Below the pieces are notes generated by a model. The model did no database searches, was not told where the DNA came from, and was given only the letters and a program-made list of their open reading frames with translations. Below are positions 22,486-34,131 of a stretch of DNA of 64,000 bases, one piece after another. Source of the stretch: Asterella californica (Eukaryota; Streptophyta; Marchantiopsida; Marchantiales; Aytoniaceae). The stretch lies in NCBI GenBank assembly GCA_036924285.1, contig JAYKYS010000012.1, positions 14,260,001 through 14,324,000 on the forward strand, in the 5' to 3' direction. Each line of letters opens with the position of its first letter. Within the stretch, counting starts at the first letter, position 1. Position numbers and translations under genes: made by a program.

Positions 22486-23303
22486 CGATGCGAGTTTCTG
22501 TCATTTTACCTTTTCCATGTTTTCAGTGTTTGTTTCTTAATTTTCGATTGCGCAAGATTGCGGAGTGTGAGTGTGAGAAAAGTGGGCGAAGGCAAATTTA
22601 CCTACGAAGGACGTAGTTTGCTGTCGTAGGTGTAATTCTGATTGACGAAGGCCTTTATCATTTACATTGAACGAAGAGACTTCAGTGGAGAATTTGACCG
22701 AAGGTGACTTCGGCCGAAGTTGAAACTGTATACTTCGAAGGTGTTTGAACGAAGATCTGAGAACATATTAGTTACTGTGAAGTGGAAGAGCATAAGTTAA
22801 ATTGTAAGAAGAGTTCGGATGATGGTGGCTTCGTCTTAAGTCTGCCTTCTTCAAATAAGTGGGATTCTTAAGAGTGAGGATTTAGTTGGAAGAACATTTC
22901 TTAGGAAGAGTAGGGACTTATTCTTTGAACCTTGATGTGAAATCAGAATTCTTCTGTCTTTTCAGAAGAACTCTAGTAACATTTCAGCAGTATTTTGCTA
23001 CCTCATTTACTTATACATCTATCTTCTCGAATCTTTTATATGTTGTTGGAAAGGTCCCTGATCAAAGAACTATTTCATTGTTGTTTGTATTCGATTTATC
23101 AGGTTTGTACTTGGGTTTGGTTTCTTATCAGACTTAAACTCTCATCCGGATATTATTCCATTCCGTGAGAATAACAGAAAACCATTTGAATTATCATTGT
23201 GACGTTGTAGTACTGTATTTTGTGTAATTGTTAACTGTATCTTCGTGGGAACGATCCTTTATTTACTATTTCCGATACTTTGTGTTTCTCTGGGTTGTTA
23301 CAG

Positions 23304-23434
23304 TTGTGTGGGTCTATTGGTGGAGCAGCCCATATGTTGATGTGTGATGGTTGTTCGAGAGGTTGGCACATGTCATGTTTGACTCTCTTAGTATCGTTCT
23401 TACTAGACGGTGGATTTGTCCTCGATGTATATAG
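23304..23434 (+). pseudogene. PHD-type zinc-finger remnant
   Basis: One frame reads LCGSIGG, then MLMCDGCSRGWHMSC, a clear C-D-x-C-x4-W-H-x2-C core of a PHD finger. The closing W-x-C-P-x-C (RWICPRC, then TAG at 23432-23434) is in the next frame, so a frameshift lies near 23395-23410. The first cysteine of the leading C-x2-C pair is replaced. PHD fingers bind histone H3 tails. Some LTR elements in algae and early land plants carry one, as I recall. Its place between LTR-like sequences suggests a retroelement source, but a host gene fragment is possible. Confidence 0.55.
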
Positions 23435-23607
23435 CAGAGATAGCTGATTAGATCTTTGTGTGGTATGGATTGCAGACAAGCGACTAATGATGAGGTGATG
23501 TAGCACCCGGTCTCTTGATCTTTGCACCCACGAAGGTGTATATCACGTAGTTGGGATATGAGACTATCTGGAGTTAGAGAGATCTAATCGTCAGTTAGGG
23601 GGGCGAT

Positions 23608-24104
23608 TGTGATACACTTGTGTATGTGTATGACATCGTCCATGTGTTATGTGTATGTGTGGTGTACTTCTGACAGCGATGTATGTTGTGTAGCGATGTG
23701 TATGCGCACGACAGCTGTCACGTCAATTTGGCACCTTGGCTAGGTTGGTCGAGTGCGGAGTCGCTAATCTCGGTAAGGTCGTTAGTGTCGTTAGGGCGAG
23801 TTGTTGAGATAGCCTACTAAGGGTATACTTTGCAGGTAGGGCTTGGAGGTCTTAGTTCTTCGAGTTGAGTCTTCAAGCTCCTGGCTATGGTGGATAGTCT
23901 TGGTGAGCGCAATCTGGATTCTCTACGAGATTTGGCTCGACTTTAGTGGTTGATTAGTGCCGATTGACATGATGGAGTGATTACATATCATTTATCATTG
24001 TGGTACACTTGTGTATGTGTATGATATCGTCCATGTGTTATGTGTATGTGTGGTGTATCTCTGACAGCGATGTATGTTGTATAGCGATGTGTATGCGCAC
24101 GACA
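23608..24104. repeat. pair of 106-bp direct repeats, TRIM-like
   Basis: Direct repeats at 23608-23713 and 23999-24104 are the same length, both begin TGTG and end GACA, and differ at only a few positions. TGGCACCTTGGCTAGG at 23729 lies 15 bases after the first repeat and loosely resembles a tRNA-Asp primer site. The whole unit is 497 bp without coding capacity, which fits a terminal-repeat retrotransposon in miniature. Target duplication is not seen (GCGAT on the left, CTGTT on the right), and a purine run GGGGGG sits before the first repeat, so a remnant of a larger element is also possible. Confidence 0.5.
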
Positions 24105-26900
24105 CTGTTGGTTAGGAGTTATGAAGTGATATGAACAAACGCAATAAGTTTCAAGGGAGAAAAGATGAAGCAAACTGGTAACCCGTTTCGCCAAAGCATC
24201 TCACCCTTGGAACACACAATACCATTGGTTCATGATACTTATGTTCGTTGTGGTTGTTAGGAACATATCCATTTGAAAAGGTGTCCGGTGTATGTATTGC
24301 AATCAATAATTGACAAATGCAGGGTCAGGAACAAAAGAAAACACCGTAATAGTAATCTCTACCATCTGCTTAACCAAATCCATTGAGCTTTCCTGGTGCG
24401 AAGTAAAAATCATTTCTAAAAAGACAAAAGAAGGGGAGAAATTACCAAGCGACATTACATAACAAGAGCTTCCTTCTCGTCAAAGAATCTTATGGTAGGA
24501 AACTCAGTAGCTTCAGATCCTTTAGAAGACACGATACTTGTTGTCTGCATAGTCGATATCTCAGTGCGAGGATGAGGAAAAGAAAAGATAAATGAGAAAG
24601 CTCAAGTGACAGAATCTCAATGCGAGGACGAGGATAAGAAATGAAAAATGAGCTCCTTGTCATCAACATATGGGAGGAACGTAAGGAAGAGGCTAAAACC
24701 TTTACAGGATTATCGTAAAAAGTTCAAGCTGATTTTGGAGAAAATGCTAAATCAGATAGTTGAACAACCAAAGCATAGTACTCCGGCAAAAGAGGAAATC
24801 TTAGTAGAACCAGAGGAGGAGGTTCCAGTTTTGAAAGAGATTTGACGTCAACGCACCGTCTACGTCAAAATCATGCTAATAGTTAAAGAGTTACTTTCGG
24901 TGGTCCCTCTATGCTGAAGTAGCCAAACAAATATATTGAAAAGATCATTGTAGTGATCTTTTATTGTTTGTTTCTCAGTGATGCGAGCTTGATTTGAAGA
25001 CATCTATTGTAGATCTCAACATTCTAATCATCTGAACTCTTCATTCAAGTTTTAATAACAGATGAAAACTTGTCAAGTTTTAATAATAAATCAAAATATG
25101 ACGGATGAAAATAATTTTGGTGGACTCCCAAAGTTAATCGTGTATAATTTCAACTGAAACTGATTAAAGTGAGCTATCCCAACACTAATACGACAAATAA
25201 TTGTGGTTTAAAACGAAGTTAGTATCATCGGGGTAGGTAGCTTGGAGTGGAGAGCACCCTCAAGTTTAAACATCCGAAAATAGGTTTCTTTTCCATCGGC
25301 AAAACGATGTCACTGCGTGCCGAAAGTTTGTAAACGTGTCCGTCGATCTGGATTTGGACTGAAACGAGTATGAAGAAAGAACCAATAGCACAGTACTGGG
25401 AGAGAAATGGATAGAGAACTCTCCATATGAAAAGCGGTCAGCTTTCGTTCATGCGGACTGAATGTGTTGAGCATCTTGGAGCGTGATTCGCGAGCGCGGC
25501 TTGAGTCGAATCCGCGTGAGACTAATCCGGACAGGCAATTCTAGAGATCGACGGTATCGATCTATATCGTTCGTCCCAATGCACGGGACGAATTGCAAAT
25601 CAAGACGGTGACTTCCATCCGGGCTTTGGACATCAGCTAGTACAGCACTCGTTTGCCTACAGTAGAAAACGTGCATAAAACGCATGCTAGAGGCAACTGG
25701 ACCGGAGACGACCCTTCGCGGACATGAAAGTCCCATGGATGGTCACTAACCAATCGCTTTGAGTTCACAAGGGAATCAGCTCGATTTAGAAACTGGAAAT
25801 TGACGTACTGATTTAACGAGGGGTCCTCTCAGACTCCTCCATAAACTCCTTAGCGGGGAAGCTCGCTTTCATGGATGTGAAACGCCTTCACAAGTTGGCA
25901 GCGATCAACCAGAACCCTATAACCCTCGAGTTCGAGAGTTGAATTGTGGATTTGCACGGCAGTGAGTATTTATCTGTTGGCAAGGTCCCACCACAGAGTC
26001 CGACATAGGGAGGAGCGGGTGCGAGGGAGCAGGGGGAGAAGAGCTTTGCTGGTGGTGGGTCCGCACATCCTACTGGCTTCTTCTGCTTCTTCCTCGCGTA
26101 CAGACAATGTACGGGTCGGTCCACAGTACTTTACATCGCGTGTTACTACTTTACATCCGAGTTCTGGTCGTGAAAACGTTGGTGAACTCCAGTGAAACTG
26201 CTGCGGCTGCTAGGATGGTTGTCGGGCGTGAATGCTTTTGACGCGATTATAGGCGTGATAGGAAGTCGAGGTTGCTAAATTGGGGCAGCATTGAGAGATA
26301 TGGAGTAAGGCATCCGTTGTAGCAAAGTTTACAGTAGGGTGCTGTGGTTGCATCTGAGCAAACGACTTCTGCAGAGTAAAGCTTGGGCTAGACCGAGTCT
26401 CCATTGCCTAAAGGAAGACGCAAGAGCTTGTACCGGTCAGTATTCTCTGAGTTTTTCATACTTCCGTGCTGCTGATCAGACTGCTGACGCTCACGAAATT
26501 CGATCATTCATAGGAACTAGGACGAGAAGGACCACTTCTGTGATGGTTTCAAGAGTACCGAAGATAGAGGAAAAGCTGGAGAAGCCCGATGGGTGCCCCT
26601 GACGCCTACCACGCTCCGAGACTAATATCAGTTATGTTGATGGCTTCCTCTGGGAGTGGGCTCCCGTCTACCACCAAGAGGAGAATCAGTGATTAAGCTT
26701 AGGACGGTCGTCTTGGTGACACTTTCTGCGTATAGCTCGCCGAAGAGTTTATTCAGGGAGATAGAAACTGAAGTGACAATATTCATCAGGTGATAGCTCA
26801 GTAGCGATCTGCCTCCATGGGAGTGAGTGATCTGCAGGGTTCCTCTGGATACGTCACCCATCATTTGAATCGGGCATTGACTTAAAAGTATAGGAACTTA
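24105..26900. other. no recognisable gene
   Basis: Short frames here, such as 24648-24845 (65 codons, Glu/Lys-rich), 25449-25736 on the minus strand and 26339-26602, show no domain I recognise. The last 250 bases may contain further decayed units of the repeat gene that follows: a frame beginning WLPLGVG at 26641 and ending TEVTIFI near 26788 has the hydrophobic pattern but no clean context. Confidence 0.4.
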
Positions 26901-26904
26901 TGCT

Positions 26905-27204
26905 GAAACGTTGGCGTTGTTAGTGTGGGTCTTGAACGGCGAGGCCCAAGGAGAGGCGGGCACGTCCTTGCATCTCGAACGCTTACCTCCGGTTTAGCTT
27001 GCGAGGAGAGTTGGCTGATCTCAAGACAAAAAGAAGCAGGTTATCTTCACAGTCCATGGGTGTATTACGTGGACCGCGTCTGTCTCTCAGGCCCGCTCTG
27101 AGCTCACTGTCTGTACTGGTGTCATTGCGGCTGGGACGGTATCAGCCATGTATGAGTCTGTATTTGCCCGCCTGTCGTGGAGAGACTGAAATCTGTTACT
27201 GGAG
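26905..27204 (+). pseudogene. two decayed 5' units of the hydrophobic repeat array
   Basis: In one frame, TLALLVWVLNGEA (tryptophan codon at 26926) and HGCITWTASVSQ (tryptophan codon at 27070) lie exactly 144 bases, 48 codons, apart. That matches the W-x2/3-N signature and period of the intact units downstream. The first unit has two stops (about 27000 and 27016). The second is cut by TGA at 27187 but resumes in a shifted frame as ERLKSVTGG, meeting the next unit at exactly the expected place. Its length from 27053 to 27204 is 152 bases, one short of 51 codons. Confidence 0.5.
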
Positions 27205-27257
27205 GTTGCACTTCCTCTGTGGTTTTCCCTCTTGAATGGGTCCTATGGATAACACAT

Positions 27258-30155
27258 ATGGTAATGGATTTTCCTACATTTTGGGCCATGGATTGCTCGA
27301 GTAAGGTGTCAGAAAAAGGCATTCCTCGTCTGGCTTATCAGATTCTCACAACAACATGTGGGTTAATTGTCTTCTGGTGCATCTTTCATCATATCTGGTA
27401 CGTCTTGGGTGGAGTTGGATTCGCATTGGGTTTGACGTTCCTTGACTACAAGTGCAATGAGCCACGATCAGTTCGAGAGCATTTTCACAGCTTCAAGTAC
27501 CCTTGCGTCATTGTGGGTGGCAGTGTCTCCACCTGGCTTGTGAGTAATCACCCTTGGTATGCTGTCACCGGTGCTGTTTCTGCGGCAGCTACCAGCTGGT
27601 GGGATTTCACAACTTACAACGCAGAGTTTCCTTCTCTGTTTCTCTCTGTGGGTGTTGGATCACACGGCTACACACAGTGGGTTCTTTTCAATTATGTTTG
27701 GAGTCACTATCTTCTATTTGCAGTTCTGGTCGGAGTTTGCGCCCGCAGGGTTTATGGTGGATTCGTGGACTACTATTCCCGAGCGATGGTTGGAGGTAGG
27801 GTGTATTTCCGAAACTATTCATCTTCTTGACCCCTGTTTGTAGAGTTCGTAAGCGCAGGTCTTACTTTTCAAGTTGAAGCCTGTAGTTGAACAGAATAGG
27901 TGTTTCATTTTCAGAGGAACTATGCAAGATTTTGCAACTTTTTCTTTCGTCCTGCTGGCTAGATGTTAGACGTGTCCAAGCCTGTAAGAACTTTAGACAT
28001 TCACATAACGCCACAGCTGAGATACCTGAAGTGGATGAATTGAAACGAAGGATGAATTGGATGAACCTAGGTTGCTGCCTGTGAAATGCCAAGAAAGCCT
28101 CGCGAACGAAGTACTCTTCGAAAATCGATAAGTCGAAGCAGACATATGTAGCAAGCAAGGAATGCATGTCTTTCGTTTTGCAACCACTTAGATGCACACA
28201 ATTCTGGTATGCGTGCTAACAAACGGTTCTGAATACCGCTTAATAATGTGGGCACTTCTCCAGGCTTCGCTGCTGGAGTTCTCTGGCTTCTCTTGAACTA
28301 TTCCCTCAGTCGTTACGTTTTGTTTGGAGTGTCCTTTGCCTCAGTTGCCAGCTGGGCCAATCACAAACCCACCACTCTAAAAAGAAGTGGTTTGATTGCA
28401 GGTGAGTGTTCTTTTACTAGTACCTCTTACGTACATATTTCAGTCTCAAATAATATACGTTGGTATAATGCAAGTTTCAACTCTGTAGAATTCATGGTAA
28501 TGACATGAAGTTAGTTTGAAAGCGCATTGGAAGTGCTTTCGACTATGTTCGACTTTATCTTGCGTTTTTTTTAAGGTTTATGCGTCCTATCACACGTCAA
28601 AATCAGCACGGATCTGTCGAGCCTGTCTCCTTCGCCTAATCTAGATTAACTCGGATCTTTTCATGGAGATCACTGTTACGAGGTGTTTGGGTTCCGGTGT
28701 CTGTGAGCGCTGCCTTACTTCAGCGCGTTTCGATCTTGACAGGGGCAGTTGCTGGTATCTCCTGGCTACTTCTGCATCATTCCATCAGTTGGTACTTTTG
28801 CCTCGGCTACTGCCTAGCCGTCACCATCCGTTCTATGACAACTACTCCGGATATGGCTTTTTGGTCCATAGCTGGAGGTGGGGGAGCGGCGACCCTCTGG
28901 CTTCTCGTGAATGATACGTGGTTTTTTGCTGTGGGGCTGGTCGTAGCTGGAGCATCGGCCTTGATGGCAAGTTTCGATGAAAACGACTTCCCTTTGTATA
29001 CTTTTTGGCTCTTCACAGGTACGATGTCCAGACTACTCGAAGAACTCGGAACTCTGAATCACTCCTCTCAGTGTCACTTGAGGATGCTTTCATCAGTCGT
29101 AAAAGTCAATCCTGATCAGTTAGTTGGGCTTTCGCTTGTAGTTTTGTCATTTCCGAGAGGTTACCGTAGTCAGGATGTTTACAGGATCGGTTACGGAGGT
29201 TAACAACCTTGCGAGCTAGCTTGTGGCCAGAGGAATTGACAAGAGTTGTATCCAGGTGTTGGAAGTACGTCAACATGGATATTCTTCAACTACTCTCTTG
29301 AGGTCATTCCAAACGCCTGGGACGTGTTATGGAATTATGTCGACAGCATCTGGACGTTGTATATTATTTTGGGGTTCGTTACCTTTCTCTCTGCTGTCAG
29401 TAACTTGAAGCTGAAATGGGCGCCCGCTGCGGTGTGCGCAGGTATATCCGTCACTTAAACTTCACTTCCGAGTAGATTTCTGTTAAAGTGGAAATTTTGT
29501 GTAACTCAGGAGAATTTGTACTCAGGGAATTTGTACTCGTATGTAACAGGGGGAGCTAGTGCTGCCGTGTATATTTTCCTCAACTTTTCTTGGCCCCGAT
29601 ACACCCTTATCGGGATGTTGATCGCTGGATACGTCGGTGGGTCCATCAACGACATTCAGAAGTATCCAACCTCGTCATTTTTCCTAACTGCAGGTTCGAT
29701 TACCGCCTGTCGTGACCAGATCAACTTCTGCCAACCTCGTCATATTGAATTAGAAACAAGGGCTTAAAAACGTTTACAATGAGAAATTTAGCGAGCTCGA
29801 GCCTTGGCCTCCTCCTCTATAGTATCTGACGTCGGTTACGCTCTACGAACAACGTCGATTCTTATGCTCAGTCCATCTTCCGTAGCTAGCCATGCTTGAT
29901 GTTTCTTTCTTACGAATGTGTTGTGATGATGGACTTGATTTATCGGTTAAAGAAGCCTTACTTCAGGCAGTAGTTTCCGCTCGGAAGCTGGGTCTCATTA
30001 ATCGCAATGACACTTTTGCAGTTGGAGCAGGCGGCATACCTTGGCTCCTCATGAACGACCATGTGTCAAGAACTGTGGCTCTTCTGCTGACAGCCGGAGT
30101 CTGTACACTCTTAACGCTTCACATGATATTGAAAGTGGAAGCAACCTGGCTATGA
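27258..30155 (+). CDS. multi-pass membrane protein made of tandem hydrophobic units, 6 exons
   Basis: My model joins exons 27258-27795, 28264-28401, 28743-29018, 29256-29441, 29550-29693 and 30022-30155 into 471 residues. All five introns have GT...AG ends (donors GTAGGG, GTGAGT, GTACGA, GTATAT, GTTCGA) and all are phase 1, so inner exons are symmetric (138, 276, 186 and 144 bases). The protein consists of about ten units of about 46-50 residues. Each begins with Gly and carries W-[LIV]-x2-[NH] about six residues in (STWLVSNHPW, VLWLLLNYSLSRY, LWLLVNDTWFF, VYIFLNFSW). A 20-27-residue hydrophobic stretch follows, then a polar loop often with a proline. Introns fall at unit boundaries. ATG 27258 or ATG 27264 (better start context) is likely, because the frame upstream is shifted; an upstream exon with an acceptor at 27204/27205 is an alternative. 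I recognise no family; a membrane role is inferred from hydrophobicity alone. Confidence 0.6.
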
Positions 30156-30277
30156 CTGGCGTGGTTTTATATCTGATAGTGTCTCATGCGATAACCACTG
30201 GAAGGAGCTTAACTACTTGCACTGCCTCCGGGGAGGTCGACACGCAAACCTGTCTGCAGGAGCTGTATTCGTGCTGA
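30156..30277 (+). pseudogene. frameshifted 3' unit of the hydrophobic repeat array
   Basis: After the stop at 30153-30155 another frame reads MTGVVLYLIVSHAITTG, which has the unit boundary (TG followed by a new unit) and hydrophobic start of the family, and runs to TGA at 30277. The last intact unit counted to this boundary (30022-30158) is 137 bases, one short of 46 codons, so one lost base explains the present stop. The current protein therefore ends earlier than an ancestral one. Confidence 0.45.
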
Positions 30278-33200
30278 AGTGATTATGTCGCTTTCTTCGG
30301 TCATCGTGGTCTGATCAAAGGGATAGTGGTATCAGGGACGCTCTCAGGTGACTAAAGCGAGGGATACTTCTTGTTCGTAGTGTCCCTAGGGGTTGGGAGG
30401 CAGGTACTGCTCAGAGTTGAAAGGGTGGCACTTACCACCAAAAGGGAGGAATACCATATCTTCTTGCTTTCTCTTGACGGCTGCACATAGAAGATTCGTT
30501 TAAGTGAATTTTCGAACAGAGAGTGGCAAGACCGGAATCACGTATAGTGGGGTAGTCTACTGTAAATTTACCGCTTCGTTGGTCGGTCTGATCGTCTTAA
30601 GCCTTACCCCGATGTAAAACTAGTTACTGAAACCAGAACTCGACCGAAACAAGCACTTGATTGTAAATAGATTCTCTGGTGGAATAGAGACAAACTTGCT
30701 TCTGCAACGACCGACTGTGTCAAAGTGACAAGTTTCGGGGTTAAGTTCGACTTTAGATCAGTAGTTTAATAACTATGACAAGTACCATTTTTAGTGTCAC
30801 AATTGCTGTGCGAAAGTACTATTCTGTGAGCGAAGTGTATCTCTCCACATGGCAAGAAAAGTTTTGACCACAAGGAATTCACAAGTACCGTAATGAGTGT
30901 GCTATTCGCTCATAATGGCTGGGACTAACTTTGTGTGACTTATCGGGCAGTTAATTTTCGGAGAGTTAAACTATGCGCGACTGGGGGCAAAGTTACACCC
31001 CCAAATACGGAATCCTCTGGAATCGAGAAGCACCCGACATCCTAAACTACGAAGCCAATGAGGGGAGGTGTGACCGTGACTGAGCATTTTTCAAGGTTGA
31101 CTCGAGCACCAGTGGCCTTCGCCATTTGGAAATGGCGAAGGAGCAAATCGATAATGGATGATACACAATTTGTGTTATTGTAAAATATGCAAACATGTTT
31201 ATAAAGATGGGAATAAAATTTTATTCGTTTTTAAATATTGGTTCTCGAGTAAGCTGACTGAACCTAGTAGCGCGAAACCTCCCTGAAGTTTTTTGTGGGT
31301 TAGTATAGTGACGCTACCTCCTTGCCCTTGTCTGTGATCCCCAGGTTTGGCCCAAACTTTGAGTAAAGCAGCTTTGGCTGACCGTAGGCAGTGTTTTCTG
31401 GCCAAGGTAAGCGCGCAGGACTTTTTATAGATGGACACAACTTTCCACAGGGAAGAGCGCTTGTTAATTGTTAACCTTCCCCCAGGAGTTCCAAAGGTCA
31501 CCTACAAACATAACAGGTGAACACACGTTTTTATAACTATAAGCGCGATCTTCTTACTTATAGAAGTTAAAATGATCGTGCTTGTAGTTTTCAACATGTG
31601 ATTCTTGGTTTCACTTAATAGGTTACGTATTTTAAGCCTAGTTATTCATACAATCATCATAAATAAATCTAATTTCTCACAATGAGCTAATTATAAAATT
31701 CGTACATAACCCTTAAAACCTTTTCTGACAATGTCCAGATCGACTCATAATTCAAATTCGTTACCATGTAATAATTATAAATAAACTTATTTCATACTTC
31801 AAAACCTAGTTATCATATAATAATTATAAACAAATTTAATTTCTCAAAGCAACTTGGTACAGAATACGTACATAACACTTGTGAGAATTTCTCGATATCT
31901 GAGAACACAAGGAACGTGGGGAAGAATATTTAAGCATGCATGAGTAGTATAACAAGCATGACAGCAAGAATCCTTGTGGTTCAAAGCAGGCGAAATTCGA
32001 TCAAGAGCTAACTGCAACAAAAAGTGGAGGAAAGGAGGAAGGAGTTTTCCAAAGAGGGAAACTGGAAATGGACAAGCATCATGAAATGAAAAGAAAGAAA
32101 GAAATGGCTTGAACAAGTAGAGTGTTGCTAACTCAAAATCAATTGTTCTTTCAAAGTTAAATTACTTCTTCCTATGCATTATTAATGAATATTTTACGAA
32201 TATTAAATTACAACTCCAAATCATCCATACTAAAAATACATAACACATAAAATTATTAACTGTTATTGGCATCTCGGAAAAGAACCACTCAGTACTGTAA
32301 TTCAATGTGCGCTCCAGGAAACATAAGAACAGCTGCGTAGCCAATACAAAAACTTCTACTAGCATAGATTCAGTTTATCAGATTAAAAGATAAATTAAAT
32401 CATTTTGCATATTTCTTTTTCATGCAAAGATGGAAGAGAATAAATAATATGCAAAGAAAGTATTATACTACATATAACTCTTCTTTTTGTAGTTCTACTT
32501 TCAAATTCGAAAACGAAACAAAAATCTTATCCAAAGAAAAATGTTATGTAGATAATAGTCTGACTTCGCTTGTTAATAATAGTCTGACTTTTTATTTTCA
32601 TCACATATAAAATAATTTATTCTCAGATATAAATTTTAATATTTAATAATTTTAATATCTTATATATATATAATGATCTCAAATGCAATCATAAATTACG
32701 ATTATAGCTTGACAATAATTCTAATTTTTCCAAAAGTTCTCTCAATATGTTCTCATAACTTCTTGTGGACATGCTTATAAATGCTACCTCACAAACGTCT
32801 TTCTTCATATTTTACACAAACCTTCATCTGAAAATGGAAGAAGATTCGTCTACAAGCTTCCTTCGTGTCTCAAGAGACCTAGATATTAGTCAGAACTGCC
32901 CTGCTCGTTTCATACATCAAATCATCTGAAGGCTAAAGGGTGGAATCCCCAAGCCACATCTGCATTGATTCTGCAAACGAATACTCATCAGGACCCTCTT
33001 GTGTAAAATGGATCTTCCTCACCAGTTTTCGCACACCAGCTTCAATCAACAGTCTGAAACTCACATGACACAAGGAACAAGAACAGAAAGGAAACAGACC
33101 TTGAAAAGTAAACGCCAGAAACTTGACATAATCGTACTGGAACTGCCCCGTTACAACGTGTATATACTTGCTCTTTCTTCTCAGCTTTAAGAGCGCCGAG

Positions 33201-34131
33201 CTTGTCAGACTTCCCTGCAACTTCGCTATGGTCGTAACCTAAGATCATGCTGGCTTTGAGAGAGCTTGAAACCTGTCCCGCTACATGACTAGATCAAGAT
33301 TCTTGGCAGGAAGTGTCGGACAGATGGTGTTCTGTAAACTTTTAACAGTCTTTTGGTCTTTAGTGGATTCCGTACACTCTCCAGACAGCTTGTGTCTGCA
33401 GATAGGCCAACCTTGCGCTCATCCAAGTGTCTGCGCTGGTGTTGACCAATCCATACATTCACCTAGGCGAGAATACTGGGGATACTGGGGATGTTTGTAC
33501 TGCATCGAACCATCTGAAGGTGGACCATTGCCATTTTCAGAGAAGTAACCTTCAAATATCCTGGAGCAACCAACCGACAAGTGAAGCTGAGGTTGCAGAT
33601 CTTACAAAGCTTATTTCAGTCAAACTTTCAGCTCAACTTCAGCTGCTATAAGATTCTCAAGGAAGCATCCTAGTGTAATAAATCTGGATCATTTCGTCAG
33701 CATGAAGATTAAGAAATCCAGCTAGGGTAAGCAATAAAAGTCCATTTGTTATCTTCTTACACAAAGCAGCAGAGATGTTCAAAATTCATGCGCTTGAGTA
33801 AAATGAACTCCGTTGACAGTCCACACCAAAAATGCCACAGAAAAATCATACCGTACTCATGTCTTGGTTCGTCAAGAGGTTGCAACTTGTAATACTTTCT
33901 CTTATGCTGCTGAGCGTACTTTCAAACGCTATAGAAAGCTCCGGATAAAACCAAGAAACGTACTGCCTCTTCCAAGGAGAGGAGTGACGCTAAATTCATG
34001 CATTGTTTCCTGCAGCAACATTATTACAACGACACAACTCACCTACTGAACGCTGCTTAGCTTCGTCACTGCTCGACGGATTACCACCTCCATTCATCCG
34101 AGACCTACTCAAATGGTCTGAGATTTTAACA
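30278..34131. other. intergenic, AT-rich from about 31.5 to 32.9 kb
   Basis: No frame has a recognisable domain and codon use looks random. The part 31.5-32.9 kb is strongly AT-rich with simple AT stretches. The last few hundred bases are probably the 3' flank of the RAP-domain gene. Confidence 0.5.

Larger units (their letters stand above)
21099..23280 (+). repeat. LTR-like non-coding DNA rich in CTTCG/CGAAG
   Basis: No credible gene. The stretch is rich in CTTCG and CGAAG words, contains a 51-bp minisatellite and a 44-bp duplication, and has a TATA box at 22478. It ends with CGTGGGAACGAT near 23245, the same motif found at the end of the probable LTR at 16272. This arrangement suggests a diverged LTR of another Athila/Tat-like element. 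An open frame at 22159-22413 (84 codons, leucine-rich helix) is not recognised. Confidence 0.45.

Noticed and set aside
26339..26602. First exon of the hydrophobic repeat gene
   Set aside because: It lacks a signal peptide or unit signature, and no consistent splice path to the first intact unit could be found.
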